DNA from: Bisporella sp. PMI_857
Lineage: Eukaryota; Ascomycota; Leotiomycetes; Helotiales; Helotiaceae
Direction of reading: 5' to 3'
DNA length: 64,000 nucleotides
Assembly: GCA_021307315.1 (NCBI GenBank)
Contig: JAJSPD010000001.1
Span: 1,860,001-1,924,000 of the forward strand
Both the position numbers and the translations under genes were made by a program. The notes under the pieces were generated by a model, which was not told the origin of the DNA, ran no database searches, and saw only the letters and a list, made by a program, of their open reading frames with translations. Shown here one piece after another: positions 33,519 to 45,529 of the stretch. How positions within the stretch are numbered: the stretch's first letter is position 1; the number at the start of each line of letters is the position of its first letter.

Positions 33519-35916
33519 TTAGATGTCTTCAACCACTAACGGCTTCTGCGGCCATCCACCTGCACACCTCAGGTAATCTCGTCGTGCCTGCTCACTCCTC
33601 TTCTTAAGACAACTCACTTCTTGTTGCTCTTGCTGCTCAATAAACCGCTCAGCGGCCACGCGCATTGTACTTCCTGCTGGTGGCAATGCCAGGGCCTGGT
33701 ATGTGGAATGCTCACGCTTGATACGAACTTCATTCTTGTTCGATAGTGCTTCAGACCTCTCTGGAACCTGAGCTTTGTTGACTTTCTGTTTCTTTGCCTT
33801 GATTTGGTTCGCTTGAGGCTCCTGAGCCAAAGCCTGCTTCTTGTTTCGATGGTGAGGCGGCCTGAACGAATGACTCCCAGTTCTAGGGTTTTGACCAGAT
33901 CGTGCATTATTCGACGAGAGGCCTAGTTTGGAAGAATATTGGTTTGAATTCAGCCGACCAGGAATATTATCTTCGGTTGAGAAGTTCGTAGATGCGTCTC
34001 GGTTCTGTTGCAAATCCAGGGGGAAAGGTTGCAGAACCTTCGAAGCTCCTGGGTGACAAGATTTCGAGCGCCTGTGTGGACTTGAGCTCCGTGCTGGATG
34101 CCGAACGTTAAAGGAAGTTGCCTGGTCCGCCATGGCTGGCGAAGAGTATGCGGCATGATCCCTCTGGGGAGGTAGGATGCGCAATCCTCGATCTCTATGA
34201 TTGGACCCACGATGAAAAATTGGAAGTGGTTGCGGAGTACAATTATTTGTTGGTTTGGCTTTGCTGATTACGAGACGAGATCCAGGCTTGAGAAGTCCTC
34301 TTGGCATCGAAGCCCAAGGAGTTAGAACGTCGGTGGTTAGTCGTCTGCCGAGGAATAGGTGTTGGAGCTATATGTTCACTGTCATGATTAACTTTTGGAT
34401 TAATCAGGGGAATCGCGTCGGCTCCCGAATATCTAGAGGGCTTTCTATGTGGTTTAAACTTCTTACTGGCCAGGCCTTTTCTGATAACACTCGAGAATCT
34501 TTGCGTTGGGCCATTCCTTGTACCCTTTGATGTTGGAACGGACACTTCGCCACGTACATGGTTCTGAACTCCAACTATTACAGAAACTGAAGCTGGAACA
34601 AGCTCAGGTTTAGCATACCTGCTCAATGCTTCTTGTGGAGGCGATTCTGACGGCTGCTCGGGGTACGAATTGTCAGAGGCTCTCGTGTGTGGAATAGACA
34701 TGGAGGTTCTTTCGGCGTTCCAAGAATTCTGATGGAGAGGAACGTTCGTGGCAGGTGGAGGGCTGGCTGAGTACAGATTCGAAATTATGCTGTCGGACCG
34801 CTTCAGTATATCTTGTGATATAGAAGAGAATCTTGTAGATGACGATGCCAAGTGCAGTGGGGGTGCCATTTTGCCAAGCTGTGAAGGCATGGTCAGAATA
34901 TCCAGCCTTGCAGAGCTGTTCTTGAAGCCATCTTGCTCCTCTTTCCGTCGTTTCTTGTTAGAACTTAAAGATGCGGATTTGCTTCTTCTCTTTGCTCTCT
35001 GATAACCGGCCTCCGTGGAGGCCTTAGCAACATTATGCGCCTTCAATCTTAGTTGCCTTTTCAGTTCCTGCTTGTCCTCCAATTTTTGGCAGACGGTGCA
35101 GGGTCCGCACTTCCCTTACTTAAGCTGAGCACAGTAACATATTTGTCTCAGGTCCCCAGAAGCCATGAGAAATTGTTCACTTTCCAAAACGATGGATCTT
35201 TTTGAACAGTCATGGGTTCGGTTAGTTACACTATGTCTTTGTGTATGAGGGTGCGGCGTTGAACCCCCAGAATACGACGAGGTTGGTGTTGCTTCCTGAG
35301 GCCAGGTAGGCGATGAACAGAAAGTGTCAATAGAGGACATATCCGAGAAAGGCGAGCTTTCGGAGTAGAGAGGCTTTGTTGACAGTAAATGCAGCGGGAA
35401 GGGAGGAGAGTACTTAATTTTCCTGATTTCAATGTACAGATCATCTGGAGTTGTCTTGGACCAAAATCGGCCATTGCGCTGGCGATACTCGAAAGTCCAC
35501 CAGGTCCACAGGCGTTTCGGAGGATTAGGCTTTCTAAACTGAGGCATAGTAAGCCTTTCATAATCCTCTGCGAGCTCTTGTACCATCACTGCATTGAAGT
35601 CGGCAATGAGCTCTGCACAAAAGCAGTCATGGTCCAGCACCCAACTATTTGGATACGACGCCTTAATCTTGTTCAGCCCCATCCACTTGACACAATACTT
35701 GGTTTGCCACTTTGCGCTAGTCATGACTCCTTCAACTCGTTCAACTTCATAGCTCTTTCTAGCCTTTCGATGAGCGGTGCCAGCAGATCTGACACTGGTG
35801 GCAGATTTTGATTGCTCTCTGCCTTCGATAGACTGGAGAGGTATATCACACCCAGGTCCCTTCCAAATGGCAGATTGTGATCTAACTGATCGGGTTATGT
35901 TGATGGCATCGGACAT
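33519..35916 (-). CDS. Chromodomain-like protein with Cys motif, in-frame stop (possibly disrupted)
   Basis: The N-terminal frame (35116-35916) has a chromodomain-like fold signature: YEVERVEGVM, KYCVKWMGL, then SWVLDHDCF and ELIADFN. A Trp-rich stretch (RLWTWWTFEYRQRNGRFW) follows. This frame ends at TAA 35116-35118, right after ICYCAQLK, yet the same frame continues with GKCGPCTVCQK. Together these make a C-x-C...C-x2-C-x2-C cluster, and then about 280 disordered basic residues (to about 34272). A likely 85 nt intron (34187-34271) leads to a last segment (33519-34186) rich in Gln, Lys and Arg. The TAA may be a nonsense mutation, a readthrough stop, or lie in an intron (a 66 nt GTGAAC...TAAG candidate exists but would delete part of the Cys motif). 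Read through, about 770 codons. Chromatin binding is inferred. Confidence 0.55.
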
Positions 35917-36058
35917 TTTGAAATATATGGGAATACTAATAAGTGTATGAGCTTGCTGATAAATAATATTCGTTATAGAAGACGTACATGAGTGTTAGGC
36001 AGATATGCTACCTGAAGGGAAGCAGACTCGCTGAGGATTATAATCGAATTAGGGCTGC

Positions 36059-36406
36059 TTAAGCATATATGAGCTGAATCGGCAGAATTGACAGAGCTAA
36101 ACCAGTCAGTAAGAAATATGTCCAATATTCGCGGATTGACTCGCCATTGAGTTTATCTTTTCGAAAGTAGTCAGTGAGGTTGAGGTGCTCCTTTAGAAGA
36201 TCGCAAAAGACCAAGATGGTTGCAGCCGTAGAGAGTGCCAAACAGGAATTGGGTTGGAGGAGGATGGAGTAATGACAGAAAACCTGAGCTCGCGGGTTGC
36301 TGTTTCTATATCTTTGTATCCTTTCTATCATATTTCTCATGCGTACAGCTACTAGAGGCTTGCTACATCCTAGTACCATTTGGAAAGTAAAGTTGTAATG
36401 GCTCAT
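36059..36406 (-). CDS. Hypothetical small membrane protein
   Basis: A single-exon ORF of 115 codons from an ATG at 36404-36406. Two hydrophobic segments are visible near residues 56-72 (LALSTAATILVFCDLL) and 96-114 (FLLTGLALSILPIQLIYA). No family recognised. It lies 142 bp upstream of the chromodomain-like gene on the same strand. It could be a chance ORF in AT-rich DNA. Confidence 0.3.
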   Translation of the reverse strand: MSHYNFTFQMVLGCSKPLVAVRMRNMIERIQRYRNSNPRAQVFCHYSILLQPNSCLALSTAATILVFCDLLKEHLNLTDYFRKDKLNGESIREYWTYFLLTGLALSILPIQLIYA

Positions 36407-38792
36407 TCAATAGATCAAGAGTTGCAAACAAAAATAATCAAGGCCCACGAGCCTAGACCGGACCCAAATTGCTCTATACTATACAGTGCCATGGCACTTG
36501 GGTCACGTTCCGGGGAGTTGGTATCGCTGAACTAATAATATCCGAATCTTGGCGTATGTGTTCCAACGGCCAGGCTAGTAGCCATGGCTGAAGTATTGTA
36601 CCGTACCCATGGCTCAACATCGTGCTGCATACGCAAATTCAAAGCATGTAAACAGACTAGATGTTTTGCGTGTGTTCTCCGAGGATGCAAGAGCTTGCAT
36701 ACCTTTTTTCTCTCGCTCTACTGTGTCAAAAAAGCAAACAAAGGATATATGAGATCAGCATCAAGTAGGGGTTAAAGGCTCCCATATCGAACTGCTGGCC
36801 AAGGCATGTATTCGTACCGCCCAAGGTCTTCAACAAACAAGGATCATCTGAAATATTTATCGTCAAGAAAACATGTCCCGTGGGGGTGGATTGTACTATT
36901 GACGCGACTGCTCTTTGAAAAGGAAACTTCTTTGTTCCATCGCAGATTGTATAGATACGGATATACAAGACATCCCTAGATACTAATCATTACTTCAGTA
37001 CAACCACAGGATACCACAGAAAGACTCTTTGATTGGGAACTCACTGTACTCAGACTTTTCCTTCGGCGCTCAATGTCGCTGGAGAGCAGGGATATCAAAG
37101 AAGTCAGCCTAGGCTATGTCCCGGGGCAGACTCGGGCATCGGCAGCATCAGCTAGGTGGTGTGAGCTCCGTCACTCATGTCCTGACAATCAACCCAATTT
37201 CGAGAAATTTGAGGTGGCTGGAAAAGGGTTGAAACGAGGCTTGCAATTGAGACATTCATCAAACCGGCGAATGGATAATGAATGTTCCCGCTAATGGTTT
37301 GCTCTTCTGAATCATCCTGTGCCTAACGGTTAGCCAGAGGATAATGAACCCATTTCAAACAATTAATTGTTCGTATTGTCCCGGTCACTTCCCGGAACTC
37401 GAAGTGCAGTCGCAAGGCGAGCTGCCGAACTGTTCAGACTTTCAAGAGGTTAGCAAATGGCTTCGTTGTTAAGTAGCCCCAGTTTCTACTACATAAAAAT
37501 CCTGGCAGGAACAGCAGTTACGCGTAGAACATGAAAGGCTAAGCAGCTTCGAAACCTTTGATTGCGAGCACTGAAAGGAATGGAGTGTTTCTCTAAGCAA
37601 ACAGAACCGATGAAGACGTACATGGGCGTGTTCTTTCATCCGAGGATAAACAGCTATATATCATGAAGATTTGGAGCCAAGGGTACTACTAGATCCCTTG
37701 TTTCATTGAAAAAAACAGGTCTCGGAGACTCGACACGTGAAAATATTATTAAGAACGCGTTTGGATAAGCCGCATTGGACTTCATAAAGCTGACTTTTGT
37801 GATTTGCGGCCACGGCTCAAGAATAGCATGATACAAATTAATTTCCGACATGTCTTATCTTAGAGTAATTAGATATTGTTTGCTTTGGAGGAGATCAGTC
37901 GTGGTCAACCACAGAAAACTCATAGTAACCTTAATTACACCCCCATTAAGGAAACCATTTGCCCTTCATTCATACTGATCAACTAGTCTACTATCATGAT
38001 TAGACGACTATTGCCCTAAGTAGTATGCCCTTTTCAATCATCGATAAGTCTAGCTCTCCATTTTAGTTCAGTTTTGTGGTCGAGAAACAAGGAAGAAGTC
38101 CTTTCCTCAACTTACAATTATTTCTCAACAACTTTCCTTTCAATATCTCCAGGGTTAGATCTTAGTTCTTACGTGCCCCGTCTCTTCCAGATTACCTGTC
38201 CTAGCAAAAAGAACGGACTGTTGCTCAGCGCAATTTCGCGCCACACTACCAGTATCTACTTCATCAAAACAAGCTTGCTCTCATGGGTAGTTAGAGTATT
38301 AACTTGTACACATGTCAACCAAAGACAGTGCCAGGGACCATCCAGCTACCTTAGTCAACCAATATATGTATGCTAAAGTGTTTAGTGCTCAAATTTATTT
38401 TCATTATCCTTTCTTCTGTCGATTTTGCTCCAACCATAGCTTGATCGATTTTATTATCAACACTGAACTATAATCTTAATCTTCAAATAAACTCTCTCAA
38501 ACATATGTTTGAACGTTGACCATACAGCTTGCACAAACCCGTATACGATCGACGCAAAACGCATGTCTATTGCGGGGAACGTACTTTAGATTTGTGCTGT
38601 TTATAGCCACAGGTTTGAATGAAGACTTGTTTGCTATTTTGGAACTTTCTAATCATTTCTTAGACAAACTTAAGATGAGCACTTCAACAATTCATCAAAA
38701 GTCCTCGAAGGATCTTCGATTAACAACTGTCTGTTCGTACAATTGAATATGATGAGGCCAAAGAGGATATTCATTCACTCAGAGCCGAGTTC
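36407..38792. other. Intergenic, 2.4 kb
   Basis: No supportable gene; short AT-rich ORFs only. The ORF at 38516-38746 ends shortly before the next gene and could be an upstream exon or a displaced 5' part, but no splice joins it in frame. Confidence 0.35.
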
Positions 38793-41144
38793 ATGCCTGC
38801 AAAGGACTCTAGAAGGGATATCTCTGTGGAAGATCCTGGAGAAGGAGTCGCCAAGGAATTGATTGAAGATGGAGAAGTCGCAACGTCTGATCTCCAGGAA
38901 GAACGATTAATCACGTTGATCGATGGCGTGAGACTTGGGGCAGATATCAGAGAGTACCGCGTGAGGTAGTTAGAACAGCCGGACGAAGGTAATTAGGTAT
39001 CCTATGACAACTACAGATGTTTTCTTGGGCTCGTTCACGCGTTCGATTATTTGATGATAACAGAGCTAGGCATTATCGATGACAAAGTTGTCCGACTTCC
39101 TGATCCAAGGCCAGTCGCCCATCCAGGATGGAGCATAGCATGTAGCTATACACCCTCCATTTATCAGGGAGAATGGCATCGAGTGTTGCAGCTTGAAATG
39201 CATGGCCTTTACTACAGCCCATTAGATTCTAGAATGGTTGCTATAACATCTAGTCATCGCGCACAATGTATCAATTCCAAGGTCCAATACAGATCTTCCC
39301 AGCAGGCGAGAAAAATATGCGGCTGTTTGTCATGCCAGAAGATTCAGGAATACAGCTGCCAGAATAATGTCACAATTCCAAAGAAAACAGTTTGCAGGGC
39401 TATCAATCGCAGGCGAGAAGACAAATCATCTCGTCCTTTGCTGGCACGACTCGCTGAGCATGAAGCTCCAACTACTCAAAATGTTCTTCAACGAAGTATG
39501 CGATATATTCATGGTTCGAAATTGCCAGCTCACCTAGAGAAGAATCTTTGCGCAAAGCCGATGACAAAGCGAAAGCTAAATTCGAAGTCAAAGTCAGGGA
39601 CAGCCGCAACTATTGCCCAATCTGGCAGCCTTCCTACTCCCCCCAAATCAGTGAAGGTTACGACATTGTCATCAGTCCAGAATCAACATCCTATAATCAG
39701 TGATCCATCTCAAAGATATAAAGCAGGGGCTGGCCACATGGTAGCTCCGCCACGAGTGGACTTGTCCAGATATAGGAGTTCCCTGAAGGTTGACATACCA
39801 AGACCAGTGGTAGACCCGAATACTGAATACGACGATGGCACAAACCAGCGAATATCTCTGGACCAGAAAAGGCCGCCACTGCAATCTACGGGCGACCTGG
39901 ACGTCAGTATTGGACCATTGGGGAACCAGAAACGGGCATGTACTTCGCCTCCCGATGTTCTTTTGGCTGTAAAGAAACCTAAGCTTGCTGAAGCCACAGT
40001 GTCTACTACACAACCTCAAACGGAGCAGAGGGGCATCACCACTCCAAGCTCAATGCCCTCGCCAGACAATGTAGGCCATCACGAGAAACAAGCTTCGCCG
40101 GCAGAATGCGAATCCGACACAACACACAGGATATACGACAAAAAAATCAAGGACGCAAACTGAACCAGCTACGCAAAGAAAGATACAAACTCCAAGAATT
40201 GTACTGCGCCCCAAGGTTTCACAAGCCAAAAATGTACGATCAACACTTACCCCATCCAACACCGAATCGAACAATGAGATTATGTCACCTACTTTAAATG
40301 ACAGTAGACACAGGGCTTCGAGTTGTTCTTCTCCGGAGATTAGACAGGCTAGGGATGATGGCCTGGCACAGAAATGGAAGGCAAAGAATACAAGGAGAAA
40401 AGGAAATCGAAAGGCAAGAAATCGGCCAATTCGAGAAAGGGGGACAGAAGATAAGAAAATAAGAAGGAAGAAGTAGCCGAGCTTGAGCTGGAACTCGAGG
40501 TTGAGTTTAAAATAGAGGAGGAGGATGCCCAAGTTAAACGTACAACTGAAGAACATACGGACGAGCAATATAAGGATGAAAGCAATGAAGATGAGGGACT
40601 TGTAATTGAGAATGGCGGTGACAAGCAAGATGTAGAGGAGGAAGATGATCACCAAATTTGCCCTGCGAAGTCGGAGAGGTCAGACACGCAACTTAACTCG
40701 GACGAAGGACACAATCCAATTATACAGGAAGCACCGGAGCAAAATAGTGAGCTGGGGTCTGAACAGGAGAATTATTCTTCGTTCCAACCCAAGAGCTATG
40801 CGCCGCAACAAGGCCACATCCGCATTGTCCCTCGGAATTGGGAGAGAATGTTGATCAAAGAGGGACAAGGCCATCTAATCTCTAAATTTCTTACCCAAGG
40901 CGCAACTCCAACGCCGGGATTCGATTTCAGCGAAAAGGAGGTCAGCAAACCTACGCTTACAAACATAGAATCATCATCTGGTTGTGCTTCGAGGACTGTG
41001 GAAGATGAGGATCAGCCATGGGAAGCTGATTTCCGATTATCTATGGCACCATTAATATCGGCGCCGTTTTTGCAGCAGAGTAGCGTTTTCCATAATGGCA
41101 TAATATATGGGGAAATTATGCATGAGACTAAGAAGGGTGAGTAG
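38793..41144 (+). CDS. Unknown disordered protein with ICGC...CQK motif, frame interrupted twice
   Basis: Exon 1 (38793-38965) is acidic; a 51 nt intron (GTAGTT...CTACAG, phase 2) leads to a long frame to 40163. Features are a Trp/Tyr segment (GWSIACSYTPSIYQGEWHRVLQLEMHG), then KICGCLSCQKIQE with a further Cys, then several hundred disordered Ser/Pro/Lys residues. Coding character continues after 40163, but in the +1 frame (about 40140-40475, basic and Ser-rich). It then returns to the original frame, acidic and Glu-rich, to the TAG at 41142-41144. The first shift coincides with an A7 run (40140-40146), the second with an A4 run (40456-40459). The start codon is uncertain; ATG 38793 is the first in frame after a stop. 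No function assigned. Resembles the 33.5-35.9 kb gene in layout. Confidence 0.5.
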
Positions 41145-42500
41145 TGCATAGGGCCAGTAATGCTTTTGGCAGAAGATTGGGAGATCTTGGAAGTCTGGCG
41201 AGTCATCCGCGGGAAGCTTACAAGGACCTGAGAGCGCCGTACGGCTCTTCACCGATCGGGATATAAATAAGGCCAAATACTTTGCTCGATACCTTACGAT
41301 TAGTAGTAAACTTTAACATTATTTTCCCCTTCTACAACATTGGATTCGTAGTACCCTGGAGGTCACATACCTTTAAATTATGCAAATCAATTCCTAGAAA
41401 ACATGCTGACCAAAGCATATAAACTACAAGAATACCGTCTTCTATTTTACAGCTTTTATTTCATAATGTATATGTCTCCAAATACCAACGGACTTGATTT
41501 TCGGGGATTTTAGCAGCTAGTTCGTAGCAGGTTCTTGTAAATGCTGGTTCAAGATTGGACACATGCTGCATCTCAATTCCATGGCTATTCATGGGACATA
41601 GCTTTTTGCCATGCCCATATTGGCTGCAAATAAGTTCATTTATCTGGTTGCGGCATTCCGTCGACCGGTTTTTCTCACAATTCGATCTCCACCCCACGGG
41701 CTACAGTCTTATGGTACAGGGTGACACTCTTCGTGCACATTACAAGGCTATATTCAATAATGTTTCAAAAGCAAAATATCTTGTCTTTGGAAGCTTGGGG
41801 TTCTCTTTCTTTTGTGTTCTCTAGTGACTTTTGGCGTATGACCTTGGACAATTGTATATCACCGAGCAAACATTGGCTCGATCAGAGCATACACCACATA
41901 CTCTGCACTCAGAGCTTGTAAGAGTCGCGAGCTCGTGACACCTCATCTTCATTGATGCCCATAACTCATTGCAGAAATTGCAATGCTTAAATCTATAAGT
42001 AAAAAAATAGGCATCTGCCGGAAGCCCCTTGTCTAGCGTCCAGTATCTTCAAGAACATGTCGCTGAACTTGTCTCATCCGGAGAAAGTACGGGCAAAGAG
42101 AAATTACAACATAGAATCAAAGGAGCATTCCCCATGGCTTAGGCAAAAACTCATGGCAACAGCAGTCTCCTACCCCGACTAGTAAAATACTTCAAGAAAT
42201 TCTATATTGGCCGTTCCAACCTCCGAGTCTAGCAGTGTAGCTGGAGATAGTTGTAAAACATCATATTGATATAAATCTTCGCAGCGAGTGACACGACCGC
42301 CGTAGAAGAATGGATCACGCCAAAAGTAATCTACAATTCTGGAGACTGAGATAATTGCGAGCCCAACTCAGCCTGTTGTTTCTGACCAGGCACGAGGAAT
42401 AGCCGCCACTATACATCTCACCCCCCCCCAAGGTAATTCTAGTAGACAGACACCAACGATAGGTAAAGTGCCTATTATGCTTCAAAATTCCTCACCTAAG
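41145..42500. other. Intergenic, 1.36 kb
   Basis: No supportable gene. A minus-strand ORF (41461-41697) with five Cys is short and opens only from a GTG. A C9 run lies near 42421-42429. Confidence 0.35.
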
Positions 42501-43627
42501 AGGCTGTAAAGTGGCAATCTGGTAACTTTAGCTACTATGCATTCACTAAGCAAGAAAATTCTACCAATTACTCTTCTGTCTCAAGTTCAATCCATTCAGA
42601 AAAAGAGTCTCCAAAAATATCTCTGCACACTCTAGTACCAATAAACAAGAGTCGCAGCACTGCACAGTCCTTGGTCTCCGCTCCATATTATCAAGAGAAG
42701 CAGACAGAGGACAACGCTCCATTCTTAAGGCCGTTGTCAGAAGTCAAGATCAATGAGAATGAAGGTGTGTCTGGAGTGCTTCAATACCAACACGATGTGG
42801 CAACTCCAGCGCATACTTCCTCAAAGGTTTACCCACAAGAAATCAAAAGCACCTTTCTCGGAAGGTAAGGTGGCCCAAGCAAAAGCATTTTGTAGTACCG
42901 GAGGCAGAATCGTAATCCAGGAAAAATATGAGGGCGGCAACAGAACACGTTAAAGGAGAAGGGTAGGGAGAGGGAGGGAGTAAGCGACCGAGCGGAACGA
43001 TTACGTTGATACACCGAGTGATTCTAGTTTCCTAACTACACCTACTAAATTCTGCAAAGTAAGTAGCAAACTCTGTTCAACTTCTAACAAACCCTGCAGA
43101 CCAGAAGTATTGCCTAAACTACAGATATAATCTATCGAGATGGAACATATTCCGGCGTTCTCTAGTTCAGCTGGAAAGCAGTCTGCCATCTTCCACAGAA
43201 TTTAATGGAGATCGCACAGCGATAGGGACTTGTCAATAAAATTCCAGCTGTTATCGCAAAGGGTGTTGCCACTAGCCCCCGAATGGTTGGGAAAAGCACT
43301 TCGGCTTCGGTGCCGATTGATGATATAAGCAGATTTGAGCCACATTCCCGACTATATGAACTATCTGTATTGGCCAAGAACAAGCAACAAAATTCCATAA
43401 GAATCAAGAAAAAGGCCATGACACCTCCACACCGTCCTCAAAATGACATTATTATCAGCCCAGACAGTGTGAAGAACGGGCCAAGTGGCAGGCGTACTCT
43501 TCTCAAGGACGACTACTACTCAGGCCTGGGGACCTTGTCTGCAGAAGAACGAAAGCTTCTGTTGATCACCAAGTATATTCGTCTCGAGTTGGCTGAGAAT
43601 TCAAATACACCTTTCCGCATCGACTGA
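42501..43627 (+). CDS. Unknown disordered protein, exon structure uncertain
   Basis: Two stretches look coding. The first (about 42501-42864) is bounded by a CACCTAAG acceptor and a GTAAGG donor and encodes Ser/Thr/Lys-rich sequence with SYYAFTKQENS and NAPFLRPLSEVKI. The second (about 43231-43627, after a GCGATAG acceptor) includes RFEPHSRLYELSVLAKN, the basic RIKKKAMTPPHRPQ and a helical end, LSAEERKLLLITKYIRLELA, to the TGA at 43625-43627. I could not join them in frame with a single intron, so a middle exon is missing or the gene is decayed. No family recognised. It follows the Cys-motif gene in the same orientation. Confidence 0.35.
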
Positions 43628-44496
43628 GCAACAACCTTGGGGGGAACTTTAGGTTAAATATTGTATTGTTTCTGTTTTTGAGTGTTAGTAAATTGATGAG
43701 AAAGGTTGTGAAATGATTTGGTACTGGGTAGGGGGATGTATGCCTATTCATTCCATAAGAGCATCGAGCCGGAGACCTTTGATGTGCTTCTGGTATATGG
43801 GTGAACTCTTAGAGAGCTCAATCATATTGCACCTTACATGAACCATCGTAAAAGAGTCTGGGCCAATTCTTCAGAGAGTATCTATTTTCGACGGCGGACA
43901 TGGCGACCTACTTTTCAGATCCATGAATTCGAGAAGTAACTTGCAGAATAACCCTTGTATCTTCTAATACATTATTCCAAAGCTGAAGTCTCTGTTTCAT
44001 ATTATCTGGATCATTTTCCAAGCCTCTTGTTTCTACTTGATGTGGTCTAAAGATGCAGCCCTATGCCAAGACGAATCTGGTTTAGCGGCATGATCCGCAA
44101 CATGTTCCGAGCGGTTACCCGAAAACGATCTCCCAGGAACCAACTTCACCTGAACTCTACCTTCTCGAGCTATTCCACCCCGACATCACAATCCAGCAGT
44201 TTACCCCCCAATATTTCCGTGCGCCTGCCCCTGTAAATGCCCATTCTTTAATTTCACTGCGCCAGATTCCATTTATTAGCACGACCTCTCATAATCAAAG
44301 AAACTGATATTCGGGTATACGCAGGTGGCTGGTATCCAGAAGTCAATCGCTTGCTGCTCTGCAAACTTCACCTTTCTGCGAACCACAAACCGGGGAATCT
44401 TCGCTCTTCGCCTCGTTTTTGATTACTCTCTGGACCTCCATTAGTTGTTTCCAAGCCAAAGATTCTAGATACCATATACACAAGAAAGCGACCACG
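43628..44496. other. Intergenic, 869 bp: SWIB gene upstream region
   Basis: No ORF of note. Probably the 3' flank of the previous gene and the promoter of the DEK_C-SWIB gene. Confidence 0.35.
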
Positions 44497-45529
44497 ATGT
44501 CATGTAGGGCGCCTAATGGATTGTGTTTACATACACCTACAACAATCCCTAGATAGAGCCGGCAGCTGATTGTAATGCAGTATTACCCTCTGAGCAGGCG
44601 CAATTCTCTGCTATCATAGATGACATCCTTGCGAACGCTGACTTACAAACCATCAGCGCGAAGACTATAAGAAAACAATTACAGGCTAAGCTGGGGATTG
44701 ATGTGACCGACAAGAAGGTTAGTCCCCTTAGCTTGCGCGATTATTCTTACATTTCCTACACACTCTGTGTCTATGGGAAGCAGTCATGTCATATATGCAG
44801 CTAATAATAACACGCAGGATGCGGTCCAAAAACTGATTATGGAGCGCTTCGACCTTGCCACAGCAAATGCCGACGCTCTTCCTACCCCACCATCTCCCCA
44901 TACTTCAAAATCACAACCCAATGGCAATGCGCACTCTATAAAGGTCAAGAAAGAGGTATCAATCGAAGAAGATGAGGATGATGAACGACCAAAAAAGAAG
45001 CGGAAGCAAAATAAGAACAAAGCGGACGAGGATCCAGATGCGAAGCTAGCTGCTATGTTGCAGGCACAAGAAGATAGTCGGTCGCGGTCCACACGCGGAG
45101 GAGGAGCCAAGAAGAAGCCCCCAGTTAAGAAACGAGCTCCAAAGAAGAAGAGCGCAGATAAAGTGAAGGCAGAAGACGATTCAGACATTGAGGTCGGCTC
45201 TGATGGGGAAGTTAAGGAAAAGGTGAAAAAAGGAGGCTTCCACAAGCAATACAATCTAAGTGCTCCATTGGCAGACTTGGTTGGTGATGTTACGGTGTGT
45301 ATCTCTTCTTTATCCCCCTACACATTCGACTGACATGATGCAGTTATCGCGGCCGCAAGTTGTCAAGAAAATCTGGGCCTATATCAAGGAGCGTAACCTA
45401 CAAGATCCTACGGACAAGCGGCAGATTCGATGTGATGAAAAGATGCAATCGGTCTTCAAGCAGGATAACGTACATATGTTCACCATGAACAAAATTCTTG
45501 GAAAGCACCTTTACGATATTGAGGAATGA
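44497..45529 (+). CDS. DEK_C-SWIB/MDM2 domain protein (Tri1/Uaf30-like)
   Basis: A chromatin or Pol I-associated protein of the yeast Uaf30/Tri1 type. Four exons: 44497-44503, 44581-44717, 44818-45294 and 45344-45529. Introns are 77, 100 and 49 nt. The product is 268 aa. The first exon is only 7 nt (ATG TCA T); its GTAGGG donor and the TGCAG acceptor give MSLLPSEQAQFSAIIDDILA, the usual family opening. Residues 5-60 form the DEK_C helices (TISAKTIRKQLQAKLG...AVQKLIMERFD). The middle is Lys/Glu-rich with KKKRKQNK-type nuclear signals. The SWIB domain (about 186-268) includes LADLVGDVTLSRPQVVKKIW, YIKERNLQDP, IRCDEKMQSVF and MFTMNKILGKHLYD. Confidence 0.88.

Noticed and set aside
40050..40655. 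Minus-strand ORF of 201 codons, Leu/Phe/Ser-rich
   Set aside because: Antisense of the Glu/Lys-rich coding region; hydrophobic composition is the expected shadow of AAG/GAA codons.
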